A program made the translations under genes and the position numbers. A stretch of 64,000 nt of DNA from Streptomyces aureus (lineage in GTDB: Bacteria > Actinomycetota > Actinomycetes > Streptomycetales > Streptomycetaceae). The notes beneath the pieces are model-generated. The model was given only the letters and a program-made list of their open reading frames with translations, was not told the DNA's origin and did no database searches. The stretch lies in NCBI RefSeq assembly GCF_000725495.1, contig NZ_JNZD01000008.1, positions 62,001-126,000 on the forward strand. The letters run 5' to 3'. Positions within the stretch are counted from its first letter, which is position 1, and every line of letters starts with the position of its first letter. Shown piece after piece: positions 16,633-24,797 of this stretch.

Positions 16633-17844
16633 TCACGGCTGGCCGTAGCCGTCCAGGAACGTGCCGATCCGGGTCACCGCGTCCGTCAGATCCGCCACCG
16701 TCGGCAGGGTGACCACCCGGAAGTGGTCCGGCTCGGGCCAGTTGAAGCCCGTCCCCTGGACGACCATGATCTTCTCGGCCCGCAGCAGGTCGAGCACCAT
16801 CTGCCGGTCGTCCTTGACCTTGAAGACCTTCGGGTCCAGACGCGGGAAGAGGTACAGCGCGCCCTTCGGCTTCACGCAGGTCACGCCGGGGATCTGGGTG
16901 AGTAGTTCGTGGGCGACGTCCCGCTGCTCCTTCAGGCGCCCGCCCGGCAGCACCAGATCGTTGATCGTCTGGCGCCCGCTGAGCGCCGCGACCACCCCGT
17001 GCTGCCCCGGCATGTTGGCGCACAGCCGCATGTTCGCGAGGATCGTCAGCCCCTCGATGTACGAGGAGGCGTGCGTGCGCGGTCCCGACACCGACATCCA
17101 GCCGACGCGATAGCCCGCCACCCGGTACGCCTTCGACATGCCGTTGAAGGTGAGGGTGAGCAGATCCGGAGCGATCTTGGCGGTCGCGGTGTGGGTGGCG
17201 CCGTCGTAGAGGATCTTGTCGTAGATCTCGTCGGAGCAGACCAGCAGGTTGTGCCGCCGGGCGATGTCCGTCAGCCCTCGCAGCATCGCGTCGTCGTAGA
17301 CCGCGCCGGTCGGGTTGTTCGGGTTGATGATGACGATCGCCTTGGTGCGGTCGGTGATCTTCCGCTCCACGTCCGCCAGGTCGGGCATCCAGTCGGACTG
17401 CTCGTCGCAGCGGTAGTGGACGGCCGTGCCGCCGGACAGGGAGACCGCCGCGGTCCACAGGGGATAGTCCGGGGCCGGTACGAGCACCTCGTCGCCGTCG
17501 TCCAGCAGTGCCTGCATCGCCATCACGATGAGCTCGGAGACGCCGTTGCCGATGAAGACGTGGTCGACGTCCGTCTCGATGCCGAGGGTCTGGTTGTGCA
17601 TCACGACCGCGCGGCGGGCGGCGAGCAGGCCCTTGGCGTCGCCGTAACCGTGCGCCGAGGAGACGTTGCGGAGGATGTCCTCGAGGATCTCGGGCGGACA
17701 CTCGAAGCCGAAGGCCGCCGGGTTGCCCGTGTTGAGCTTGAGGATGCGGTGACCTGCTGCTTCGAGGCGCATCGCCTCCTCGAGAACCGGGCCCCGGATC
17801 TCGTAGCAGACGTTGGCGAGCTTCGTGGACTGGATCACCTGCAT
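16633..17844 (-). CDS. alaA: PLP-dependent aminotransferase, AlaA-like (alanine/pyruvate)
   Basis: A 403-residue class I/II aminotransferase with the length and motifs of the AlaA branch: LKLNTGNPAAFGFE near the N-terminus, AHGYGDAKGL, PNNPTGAVYDD, CSDEIYDKILYDG with the cofactor Asp/Tyr, and the Schiff-base lysine in NGMSKAYRVAGYRVGW. Predicted to make alanine from pyruvate and glutamate in the cytosol; related enzymes accept other 2-oxo acids. The ATG at 17844 (MQVIQSTKLANV) is preferred over the upstream extension to 17895, which has no family similarity. It is monocistronic with a hairpin right after the stop. Confidence 0.92.
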   Translation of the reverse strand: MQVIQSTKLANVCYEIRGPVLEEAMRLEAAGHRILKLNTGNPAAFGFECPPEILEDILRNVSSAHGYGDAKGLLAARRAVVMHNQTLGIETDVDHVFIGNGVSELIVMAMQALLDDGDEVLVPAPDYPLWTAAVSLSGGTAVHYRCDEQSDWMPDLADVERKITDRTKAIVIINPNNPTGAVYDDAMLRGLTDIARRHNLLVCSDEIYDKILYDGATHTATAKIAPDLLTLTFNGMSKAYRVAGYRVGWMSVSGPRTHASSYIEGLTILANMRLCANMPGQHGVVAALSGRQTINDLVLPGGRLKEQRDVAHELLTQIPGVTCVKPKGALYLFPRLDPKVFKVKDDRQMVLDLLRAEKIMVVQGTGFNWPEPDHFRVVTLPTVADLTDAVTRIGTFLDGYGQP

Positions 17845-17956
17845 GTCCGTGAGCTTACGGCCGCCCGCCGGACACCGGGGCGTGTTTTTCACCACGTGAG
17901 ACGTGTCGGTTCCGGCGACTTTGTCCGCGGGCTGCGCCGAACCCCCTGGTGGTCCC

Positions 17957-17962
17957 TACAAT
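17957..17962 (+). promoter_or_regulatory. -10 element TACAAT of a probably leaderless transcript
   Basis: TACAAT ends 8 bases before the ATG at 17971, so transcription would begin at or next to the start codon. No Shine-Dalgarno sequence is present. No good -35 was found, as is frequent in Streptomyces. Confidence 0.5.
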
Positions 17963-17970
17963 GCGCGATC

Positions 17971-18618
17971 ATGTCCTGGCAGTCCGGAGACCCCGAAGCC
18001 CGGCCGACGGTGTACCTCCCCCAGAGCGACGGGGAGACGCCGCTGGCCTACGAGACGTACGCCGACCCCGCCGAGGCGCACGGCTGGAGGAAGGCGTACA
18101 CGGACGGCGCGGACACCTCCGTCCTGCCCGTCGTGCCCGGCGGCCCGGGGCGGGGCGAGCGGCGGCGGCAGGAGCGCGAGCGCGGCCGCGGCGGCCGGAC
18201 GGCCCGACGGCTGGCCGTCGCCGGAGGAGTGGCCGGCGTCGTCGCCCTCGGTGTCGCCTTCTCCGGGGTGTTCGACTCCGACCCCGGCGGACCGGCGAGC
18301 ACGCCCGCGGGCACGCGTCAGCCGGTGCGGCTGCCCACCGGGCCGGCCGAGCCGGACGACGGCTCCAGCGCCACCTCCTCCGCCGAGCCCCTGCGGGCCC
18401 CGTCGGCCACCACGTCGGCGCCCGCCGCCACCGGCGCGGCCACCGCCTCCACGGGCGCGAGCGCCGCCGCGAGCGCCTCCGCGTCCGCGAGGGCTTCCAC
18501 GGCCCCCGCGCCCACGCCCTCCGCCACGACGACCCCGTCGGCCACCCCGCCCGCCCCGACCACGACGGCCCCCGGCCGCCACGGCCACGGGCACGGGCAC
18601 GGCAGCTGGTCCGAATAG
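17971..18618 (+). CDS. Single-pass membrane protein with Ala/Thr/Ser/Pro-rich extracellular tail
   Basis: No family recognised; 215 residues. An N-terminal cytosolic part of about 75 residues (MSWQSGDPEARPTVYLP) ends in a basic arginine cluster. One membrane helix follows (LAVAGGVAGVVALGVAFSGVF). The rest is a low-complexity alanine/serine/threonine/proline tail ending in alternating His-Gly (GRHGHGHGHGSW), a possible metal-binding terminus. The composition suggests a wall-spanning, perhaps glycosylated, stalk. A -10 box sits 8 bases upstream of the ATG. It precedes the KAP NTPase gene by 58 bases; a functional link is not shown. Confidence 0.75.
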   Translation: MSWQSGDPEARPTVYLPQSDGETPLAYETYADPAEAHGWRKAYTDGADTSVLPVVPGGPGRGERRRQERERGRGGRTARRLAVAGGVAGVVALGVAFSGVFDSDPGGPASTPAGTRQPVRLPTGPAEPDDGSSATSSAEPLRAPSATTSAPAATGAATASTGASAAASASASARASTAPAPTPSATTTPSATPPAPTTTAPGRHGHGHGHGSWSE

Positions 18619-18676
18619 GGCCCCCGCTCCCGACCCGTCCCAGTAGGTTGGCTCCGCCGCAAGGGGGAGGCAGGGC

Positions 18677-20446
18677 ATGGAATTCTCGCTGCTGAACGAC
18701 GAGCCGGTGGCCGGGCCGGGGGACGACCTGCTGGGCACGGGGCGGGCCGCCCGCGAACTCGCCGGACTGCTCCACGCCTCACGGGGGGCGACCCCGCTCA
18801 CCCTCGCGGTGGACGCCGGCTGGGGCATGGGCAAGAGCAGTCTGATGCGGCTCGTGGACGCCGAGCTCCGGACCCGCCCGGGCGTCCACACCGTCTGGTA
18901 CAACGCCTGGACCTCGACGGGCGCCGACGCCCTCGAAGGGCTGATCAAGTCCGTCCTGATGCGGTTCGACCGGCGGTTCCTGCGGCGGGCGGTGCGTCAC
19001 GTGTCCGACCACGGGACGCTGTACGGGCTGGCCCGGGCCGCGCTGACGCTCGGGCTCGCGCCGTTCGGGGCCGCCGCCCTCGTCGACCGGCTCTGGCACG
19101 CCCTGTCCGTCGACGCCCGGTCCCGCAACGCCATGCGCGACGCGCTGCTGCGGCTGACCCAGGAGTGGGCGGAGTCCGCGCCGTACGACACCCGGCGGCT
19201 GCTCGTCGTCTTCGTCGACGACCTCGACCGCTGCTCCGAGGAGACCGTGCTCGCGGTGTGTGAGGCGGTCAAGGTGTACCTGGACGTGCCCGGGCTCGCC
19301 TTCGTCATCGGCTGCGACCGCTCCGCCCTCGGGCCGAGCGGGCTGCTGCGGGACCTGTCGCCGGCCGGGTCGGCGTTCATGGAGAAGATCTTCCAGACGA
19401 GCTACCGGGTGCCCGTCCCGGCGACCGCGGAGGTACGCGCGTACGTCGACCGCTGCGCGCAGCGCTCCGGCATCCAGGACCTGCTCGGCGGCCACCTCGC
19501 CGAGCTGATCGCCCTGCGCTCGGCCCGCAACCCGCGCCGGATCAAGCGGCTCATCAACGGCTTCGGCCTGGAGTGCGCGCTCAATCCCGTCTGGGAGTCG
19601 TTCAGCGCGGAGGCGGTCATCCGGGTCCTGCTGCTCCAGCAGCTCTACCCCGACTTCTACCGGGTGCTGCTCGCCCGCGACGGCGCCGACGTGCACGCGG
19701 CCCGCGAGTTCCTGCGCTACCGCACGGCCCGGCGGGTGCTGAGCCAGCCGTTCGCCCGGCCCGAGGAGGGGAGCTGGCCGGCCGCGGTGGGCTGTCTGCT
19801 CGCCTACGACCTCCACGCCCCGGAGCCGGACCGGCCCGACGACTGGGGTCAGCTGCTCGCCCGGCTGGAGGAGCAGCTGCCCACGGGGTTCCCCGAGCTG
19901 GCGCTCGACGCGAACTTCGTGCGGCTCATCGAGGAGCTGATGGCGCTCACCGAAGTGGACGACCTGGTCGGGCAGTTGCAGCGGGGGACGCCCCAGCTGG
20001 CCCCCGACTCCGTGGACGGGGCGGCGCCGGAACCGGGCTCGGCAGCGGTTCCGGGCAGCGGGGTGTCCGCCGCGTACCCCGGGATGCAGGTGCTCTGGAT
20101 CGACGACCACCCCGAGCGCAACACGCAGTTCACCGAGCGGCTCCAGGAGCGGGGCGCGCGCGTCTGGACGGCCGTGAACCGGGCGCGGGCCGAGCAGATC
20201 CTCGACACCACCCGGATCGGCCTGCTGGTCTCCGACGTCCAGCGTGGACTGGACCGGGAGGCGGGGCTCACCGATCTGGGCCGCTGGCGCCAGAGCGGGC
20301 GGTACACCGGGCCCGCCGTCTTCTTCACCAGCCGCACCACCCCCAGCCGCGAGGCCCGCGCCGAGGCACTGGACGCGAAGGTCGCCACCAGCGGCACCCT
20401 GCTCTTCCGCTACGCCGAGGAGGCGTACGAGACGTCCCTGGCGTAG
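18677..20446 (+). CDS. KAP-family P-loop NTPase fused to a receiver-like domain
   Basis: A 589-residue protein. Residues 1-440 match KAP NTPases (Kidins220/ARMS/PifA type): Walker A GWGMGKSS near 48-55, the family motif VWYNAWTSTGAD, an inserted hydrophobic hairpin around residues 115-140, Walker B LLVVFVDDLDRCSEE near 175-189, and a C-terminal AAA-like part (RNPRRIKRLINGF). After a linker, residues about 470-589 (MQVLWIDDHPERN, then IGLLVSDVQRG) look like a response-regulator receiver, with DD near the start and an acceptor-like Asp near 520. GGGGGAGG at 18663-18670 is a strong ribosome binding site, and TAGGTT (18644-18649) a possible -10. Bacterial KAP proteins include phage-exclusion factors. 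Confidence 0.85.
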   Translation: MEFSLLNDEPVAGPGDDLLGTGRAARELAGLLHASRGATPLTLAVDAGWGMGKSSLMRLVDAELRTRPGVHTVWYNAWTSTGADALEGLIKSVLMRFDRRFLRRAVRHVSDHGTLYGLARAALTLGLAPFGAAALVDRLWHALSVDARSRNAMRDALLRLTQEWAESAPYDTRRLLVVFVDDLDRCSEETVLAVCEAVKVYLDVPGLAFVIGCDRSALGPSGLLRDLSPAGSAFMEKIFQTSYRVPVPATAEVRAYVDRCAQRSGIQDLLGGHLAELIALRSARNPRRIKRLINGFGLECALNPVWESFSAEAVIRVLLLQQLYPDFYRVLLARDGADVHAAREFLRYRTARRVLSQPFARPEEGSWPAAVGCLLAYDLHAPEPDRPDDWGQLLARLEEQLPTGFPELALDANFVRLIEELMALTEVDDLVGQLQRGTPQLAPDSVDGAAPEPGSAAVPGSGVSAAYPGMQVLWIDDHPERNTQFTERLQERGARVWTAVNRARAEQILDTTRIGLLVSDVQRGLDREAGLTDLGRWRQSGRYTGPAVFFTSRTTPSREARAEALDAKVATSGTLLFRYAEEAYETSLA

Positions 20447-20683
20447 GGCGGGTCCGGGGCGCGGAGCTTTCCGGGCGCCGGTTCCGGAGCGTGCTGGTTC
20501 CGCGCGCGGGACGGTCCCGCCGGTCCGGGCCAGGCCAGTCCCGCACGCGCGGCCCGGTCCGGCCGGTCCGTGGCGGGCCCGTCCCGCACGCGGAGCCCCG
20601 CCCGCCGGTCCGGGACCCCGGCTCCTTCCGTGCGCAGGCCCTGCTCGGCCGGTTCGGGGCCCGGCTAGGCCAAAAACGGCTCC
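20447..20683. other. Non-coding GC-rich stretch
   Basis: Between the KAP gene and the protease promoter there is only low-complexity sequence rich in repeated CCGGTCCGG- and CCCGCACGCGG-like words. I see no convincing gene, terminator or RNA here. Confidence 0.5.
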
Positions 20684-20712
20684 TTGTTCACTTTCCCCAC
20701 TCCCCTCACAAT
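20684..20712 (+). promoter_or_regulatory. Promoter of the secreted protease
   Basis: TTGTTC (20684-20689), a 17-base spacer and CACAAT (20707-20712) give a near-consensus vegetative promoter about 90 bases before the protease ATG. Confidence 0.6.
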
Positions 20713-20731
20713 GCGCATGACAACAGATGGC

Positions 20732-20774
20732 CGGACGACCTCCGGTCAGCGGAAGGCCGTCGGACGACCTCCGG
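20732..20774 (+). repeat. Two 14-base direct repeats in the protease leader
   Basis: CGGACGACCTCCGG occurs at 20732-20745 and again at 20761-20774, a 29-base period (just under three helical turns), between the promoter and the ribosome binding site. It may be an activator or repressor site. Each unit is also partly self-complementary. Confidence 0.6.
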
Positions 20775-20804
20775 CGGCCCCAAGTCGCAAGAGGGGACCC
20801 CCAC

Positions 20805-21710
20805 ATGAGAAAGCCTCTCGTCGCCGCTCTGTTCGCCCTGGTGCTCGCCGGGGCGGGCGCGGCACCCGCGGTCGCGGCACCCGCTCCCCACGCCGTACCC
20901 GCGTCCTCCCACCCGGCTCCCGCGCGAGCGTCGGTCCCGGCCACTACGGCGGACACCGGCACCGCGCCCACCCTGAAGGCCGTCACCCTCGCCGGGACGG
21001 TGTCCCTCAGCAACTGCTCCGGTTCGGTCATCCGCTTCCCCAACTCGGCGGACTCCGACCCGGCGCTCGTGCTCTCCAACGGCCACTGCCTGGAGACCGG
21101 ATTCCCGGACCCCGGGGAGGTCATCGTCGGCCAGTCGTCCAGCCGCTCCTTCGGTCTGCTGAACGCGTCGGGAACCCGGGTCGCGACCCTGCGCGCGAAC
21201 AAGGTCGCGTACTCGACCATGACCGACACCGACATCACGATCTACCAGCTCACCAGCACCTACGCGACCATCAAGAACTCGTACGGCATCAGCGCGCTGA
21301 CGGTGCAGGACACGCACCCGGTGGCCGGCACCGCCATCACCGTGGCCTCCGGCTACTGGAAGCGTCTGTACAGCTGCGCCATCGACGGCTTCGTGTACCG
21401 CCTCAAGGAGGGGGACTGGACCTGGAAGGACTCCGTCCGCTACACCTCGGCCTGCCAGACCATCGGCGGGACCTCGGGCTCGCCGGTCGTCGACCAGTCC
21501 ACCGGCAAGGTCGTCGCCGTCAACAACACCGGTAACGAGGACGGCGAGCGGTGCACGGTGGACAACCCGTGCGAGGTCGACGCGAACGGCACCGTCACCG
21601 TCCGTCAGGGCATCAACTACGCCGAGGAGACCTATCAGATCCCGGCCTGTTTCACGACGGGCAACAAGCTCGACCTGAGCCTGAGCGGGTGCGTCCTGCC
21701 CAAGCCGTAA
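20805..21710 (+). CDS. Secreted trypsin-like serine protease
   Basis: A 301-residue exported protein: a signal peptide (MRKPLVAALFALVLAGAGAA, cleavage after AVA), then a chymotrypsin-fold protease. The catalytic triad is visible: His in VLSNGHCLE, Asp in MTDTDITIY and Ser in IGGTSGSPVV. Cysteines at NCSG/GHC, SCAIDG/SACQ and the C-terminus could form disulphides. No pro-domain is obvious beyond a short Ala/Pro segment. The ATG is preceded by GAGGGG (20791-20796) at 8 bases. Stands alone under its own promoter. It should act outside the cell on proteins; specificity cannot be read from the sequence. Confidence 0.92.
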   Translation: MRKPLVAALFALVLAGAGAAPAVAAPAPHAVPASSHPAPARASVPATTADTGTAPTLKAVTLAGTVSLSNCSGSVIRFPNSADSDPALVLSNGHCLETGFPDPGEVIVGQSSSRSFGLLNASGTRVATLRANKVAYSTMTDTDITIYQLTSTYATIKNSYGISALTVQDTHPVAGTAITVASGYWKRLYSCAIDGFVYRLKEGDWTWKDSVRYTSACQTIGGTSGSPVVDQSTGKVVAVNNTGNEDGERCTVDNPCEVDANGTVTVRQGINYAEETYQIPACFTTGNKLDLSLSGCVLPKP

Positions 21711-21723
21711 CACCGCGGGAGGG

Positions 21724-21754
21724 CGGGCGGTCACGCCGTGCGGCGGACCGCCCG
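21724..21754. terminator. Hairpin between the converging protease and deacylase genes
   Basis: CGGGCGGTC (21724-21732) pairs with GACCGCCCG (21746-21754). It overlaps the last codons of the leftward deacylase gene and lies 13 bases after the protease stop, so it may serve both. Confidence 0.45.
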
Positions 21755-23359
21755 TCCCGCGAGCACGTCCGTCCTGCGCCCGTCCTCGACGACGAAACGC
21801 CCGTCGATCAGGACGTGCGGGATGCCGGTGGGCAGGGTGCGCGGGGCCGCGAACGTGGAGCCCGCCGCGACCGTGGCCGGGTCGAAGAGGACGAGGTCGG
21901 CGCGGTACCCCTCGCGGACCAGACCGCGGTCGGGCAGCCGCAGCCGTGCGGCGGGCCCGCCGGTCAGATGGGCGACGCACTCCTCCAGGGTCAGGACGCC
22001 GAGCTCCCGCACGTACCGGCCGAGATAGTGCGGGAAGGTGCCGTAGGCGCGCGGGTGCGGCTTCGCGCCGTGCAGGATGCCGTCGGAGCCCCCGGTGTGC
22101 GCGCGGTGCCGCATGATCGTCCGGACGTTCTCCTCGTGGCCCACGTGCTGCAGGATCGTGGGGCCGAGCCGGTCCTCGACGAGCAGCCGCCGGGCCGTGG
22201 TCCAGGGCTCCTCGCCGCGCAGGGCGGCGGACTCCAGGACGGTCCTGCCGACGTACGCGCCGAGGCCGGGGTCGTTCACGCCCGAGATCTCGATCGTCGC
22301 CCAGTCGACGGGGACGCCGTGGCAGCCGTCCGATCCCACGACCTCCAGGCCGTGGCGCACGCGTTCGGCCGTGGCCTCGTCCCGCAGCCGGGCGAGCACC
22401 GCCTCCGGGCCGCCCTCGTTCGCCCAGCTCGGCAGCAGCGCCGCCAGCGTGGTGCACCCGGGGGTGTACGGATAGGTGTCGAGGGTGACGTCGGAGCCCT
22501 GGGCGAGCGCCTCGTCCAGCAGCGCGAGGAGCTCCGGCGCCTTCCGCTCGTTCTCGGAGAAGTTCATGGTGGCGTGGGCGAGATGGAGCGGGCAGCCGGC
22601 CTCGCGGGCGACGGCCAGCATCTCCGCGTACGCCTCCAGCGCGCCCGCGCCGTACGAGCGGTGGTGCGGGCACCAGTAGCCGCCGTGCTCCGCCACCACC
22701 CGGCACAGGGCGGTGAGTTCGGAGTCCCGGGCGTACATCCCGGGGGTGTACGTCAGCCCCGAGGACATGCCGACCGCGCCCTCGCGCAGTCCGTCCGCCA
22801 CCAGCCGCCGCATCCGGTCCAGCTCCCGGGGCGTGGCCGCGCGGTCCTCCCAGCCGACGGCGAGCATGCGGACGGTGCCCTGGGGGACGAGATAGGCGGC
22901 GTTGACCGCGATGCCCTCGCCGTCGAAGCCGTGGTCGAGCCGGTCCAGGTACTCACCCACGGAACGCCAGTCGAAGTCGACGTCGTCGCCGTGGCCGTTC
23001 CAGCCGGTGATCGTGCTGCGGACCTCGGCGAGCGTCCGGTCGTCGACCGGCGCGTACGACAGGCCGTCCTGGCCCACGACTTCGAGGGTCACGCCCTGGG
23101 CGGCCTTCGCGCTGTGGTCCGGGTCCCGCAGCAGCGCGAGGTCGCTGTGCGCGTGCATGTCGATGAAGCCGGGGGCGAGGACCAGGCCCTCGGCGTCCAG
23201 CTCCCGGGTGCCGCGCGGCCGCTGGCAGCCGGCCGCCGCGGCCTCCTTGACGATCGCGACGATCCGGCCGCCCTTCACGGCCACGTCCGCGCGGTAGGCG
23301 GGGGCGCCGCTGCCGTCGGCGACGTCCACGTCCTGGAGGACCAGGTCGGCGAGGTCCAT
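21731..23359 (-). CDS. N-acyl-D-amino-acid deacylase family amidohydrolase
   Basis: A 542-residue cytosolic amidohydrolase of the D-aminoacylase/dihydroorotase-like group. Metal-site motifs are GFIDMHAHSD (about residues 63-72), the central SSGLTYTPGMYA and CPHHRSYGAG, LHLAHATMNF, and the C-terminal RADLVLFDPATV barrel-closing segment. It removes the acyl group from N-acyl-D-amino acids. The stop is close to the convergent protease gene. The start follows the deaminase-like gene stop by 15 bases, so the two form one leftward operon. With the neighbouring RidA and IclR genes this points to D-amino-acid catabolism. Confidence 0.9.
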   Translation of the reverse strand: MDLADLVLQDVDVADGSGAPAYRADVAVKGGRIVAIVKEAAAAGCQRPRGTRELDAEGLVLAPGFIDMHAHSDLALLRDPDHSAKAAQGVTLEVVGQDGLSYAPVDDRTLAEVRSTITGWNGHGDDVDFDWRSVGEYLDRLDHGFDGEGIAVNAAYLVPQGTVRMLAVGWEDRAATPRELDRMRRLVADGLREGAVGMSSGLTYTPGMYARDSELTALCRVVAEHGGYWCPHHRSYGAGALEAYAEMLAVAREAGCPLHLAHATMNFSENERKAPELLALLDEALAQGSDVTLDTYPYTPGCTTLAALLPSWANEGGPEAVLARLRDEATAERVRHGLEVVGSDGCHGVPVDWATIEISGVNDPGLGAYVGRTVLESAALRGEEPWTTARRLLVEDRLGPTILQHVGHEENVRTIMRHRAHTGGSDGILHGAKPHPRAYGTFPHYLGRYVRELGVLTLEECVAHLTGGPAARLRLPDRGLVREGYRADLVLFDPATVAAGSTFAAPRTLPTGIPHVLIDGRFVVEDGRRTDVLAGRAVRRTA

Positions 23360-23374
23360 GGCGCGATTCCCGTC

Positions 23375-24652
23375 CTAGAAGTACGTACGGATGTAGTCGA
23401 CGACCGTGCCGTCGGACTCGACCAGCGGGATCAGCTGCCACTTGTCGAAGGAGGTGCACGGATGGGACAGCCCCATGCCGACCCAGTCGCCGACCTCCAG
23501 ATCCGTCCCGGGCTCCGTGCGCAGCCAGGCGTGCTGGTCGGAGAGCTTGCTCACCTCGATGCCGTCCGCCGGGCGCTCGGCCCCGTCGCGGCGCACGACC
23601 TGGGCGAAGGGCAGGTCGAGGTCGTGGGCCGCGTCCCGCTTGCCCGCGTTGGTGAAGGCCTGCTCGGGGGAGGGGCGTGAGACGACCTGCGACCAGAGGC
23701 GGAACGCCGGGTGCAGGGCGCCCTCGTCCGGGACCCGGACGAAGGGGGTCAGCCGGCGGTAGTGGCCGTCGTCGTGCGAGACGTAGGCGCCCGAGCGCAG
23801 CAGCTTCAGGACGGGCAGCGACAGTCCGGGGATCTCCGCGAAGACGTCGGCCACCGCGTCGAACCAGGCGCTGCCGCCCGCGCTGACGACGATCGTGCCG
23901 GCGTCCTTGAACCGCCCGGCGGCGTCGAAGGAGACCGCGAGCGCGGTCAGCCGCCGCAGCCAGGCGTGCACCCGCTCCGGGTCGGCGTCCGGCACCTCGC
24001 CCTCGTACCCGGCGACGCCGGTCAGCCGGAGCGTCGTGGTCGCCGCCACCGCGTCGGCGACCGCCGCGCACTCCTCCTCCGTGCGGACGCCGGTCCGGGC
24101 GCCCGCGCCCGCCGCGAGTTCGACGACGACGTCCACCGGGCGGGCACTGCCGCGCAGCGCGGCGTCCATCAGCTCGACCCCGCGCACCGAGTCGACGTAG
24201 CAGACGAACGTGAAGTCCGGGTCCGCGGCCAGCTCGGCGGCGATCCAGGCGAGGGCGGCCGCGTCGACCAGCTCGTTCGCCAGGAAGATCCGGTCGATCC
24301 CGAACTGCCGTGCCACCCGCACCTGGTGGGGGACCGCGAGGGTGATGCCCCAGGCGCCGTGCTCGATCTGCCGCCAGAACAGCCGGGGCGCCATGGACGT
24401 CTTGCCGTGCGGGGCGAACGCGAGGCCGTGCCGGGTCGCGTACGTCTCCATGAGTTCGAGGTTGTGGGTCAGACGCTCGGCGGACAGCGCGAGGACCGGG
24501 GTGGTGAAGCCGCCGGTGAAGAGGTTGCGGCGCTGTGCGGCCAGCTCACCGACGCTCAGACCGTCGGCGTCCGGGGGCAGGCCCCTGAACCGGTGGTCGA
24601 CGCGCTCCGCCGCGAGGGCGGCCAGCGGTGCGGCGGCGGTCTCGGCGCTCAT
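23375..24652 (-). CDS. D-amino-acid deaminase / D-threonine aldolase-like PLP enzyme
   Basis: A 425-residue fold-type III PLP enzyme. The Schiff-base lysine lies in LAFAPHGKTSMAP (about residue 83). The alanine-racemase-like barrel is followed by a C-terminal metal-site domain (HPCTSFDKWQ) typical of D-serine dehydratase and D-threonine aldolase relatives. It would convert the free D-amino acid released by the co-transcribed deacylase to a 2-oxo acid through an enamine/imine, or cleave it. First gene of the leftward operon; the strong palindromic operator at 24675-24697 lies just upstream of its ATG. Confidence 0.88.
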   Translation of the reverse strand: MSAETAAAPLAALAAERVDHRFRGLPPDADGLSVGELAAQRRNLFTGGFTTPVLALSAERLTHNLELMETYATRHGLAFAPHGKTSMAPRLFWRQIEHGAWGITLAVPHQVRVARQFGIDRIFLANELVDAAALAWIAAELAADPDFTFVCYVDSVRGVELMDAALRGSARPVDVVVELAAGAGARTGVRTEEECAAVADAVAATTTLRLTGVAGYEGEVPDADPERVHAWLRRLTALAVSFDAAGRFKDAGTIVVSAGGSAWFDAVADVFAEIPGLSLPVLKLLRSGAYVSHDDGHYRRLTPFVRVPDEGALHPAFRLWSQVVSRPSPEQAFTNAGKRDAAHDLDLPFAQVVRRDGAERPADGIEVSKLSDQHAWLRTEPGTDLEVGDWVGMGLSHPCTSFDKWQLIPLVESDGTVVDYIRTYF

Positions 24653-24674
24653 GGGGGCCTCCTCGGCCGGTCGA

Positions 24675-24697
24675 CGCGTTGCATCATATGCAACGCG
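24675..24697. promoter_or_regulatory. Palindromic operator of the divergent D-amino-acid regulon
   Basis: CGCGTTGCAT-CAT-ATGCAACGCG has perfect 10-base arms; a further half-like copy CGCGTTGCGTAT (24696-24707) follows. It lies in the 145-base divergent intergenic region between the deaminase-like and kinase genes. The obvious candidate ligand is the IclR-family protein encoded at 26051. Confidence 0.7.
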
Positions 24698-24797
24698 CGT
24701 TGCGTATGTCGTTCCCTGCTGTCTAACATCCCAGCCGACGCAGGGTCAACGGTGCCCTTCGCCGCCGTCGGCCGCCAGAGCGAGGAGCCCCGACCAC

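Noticed and set aside
18779..21238. 819-codon leftward frame over the KAP and protease genes
   Set aside because: Antisense shadow of GC-rich coding DNA; no ribosome binding site and no recognisable family.
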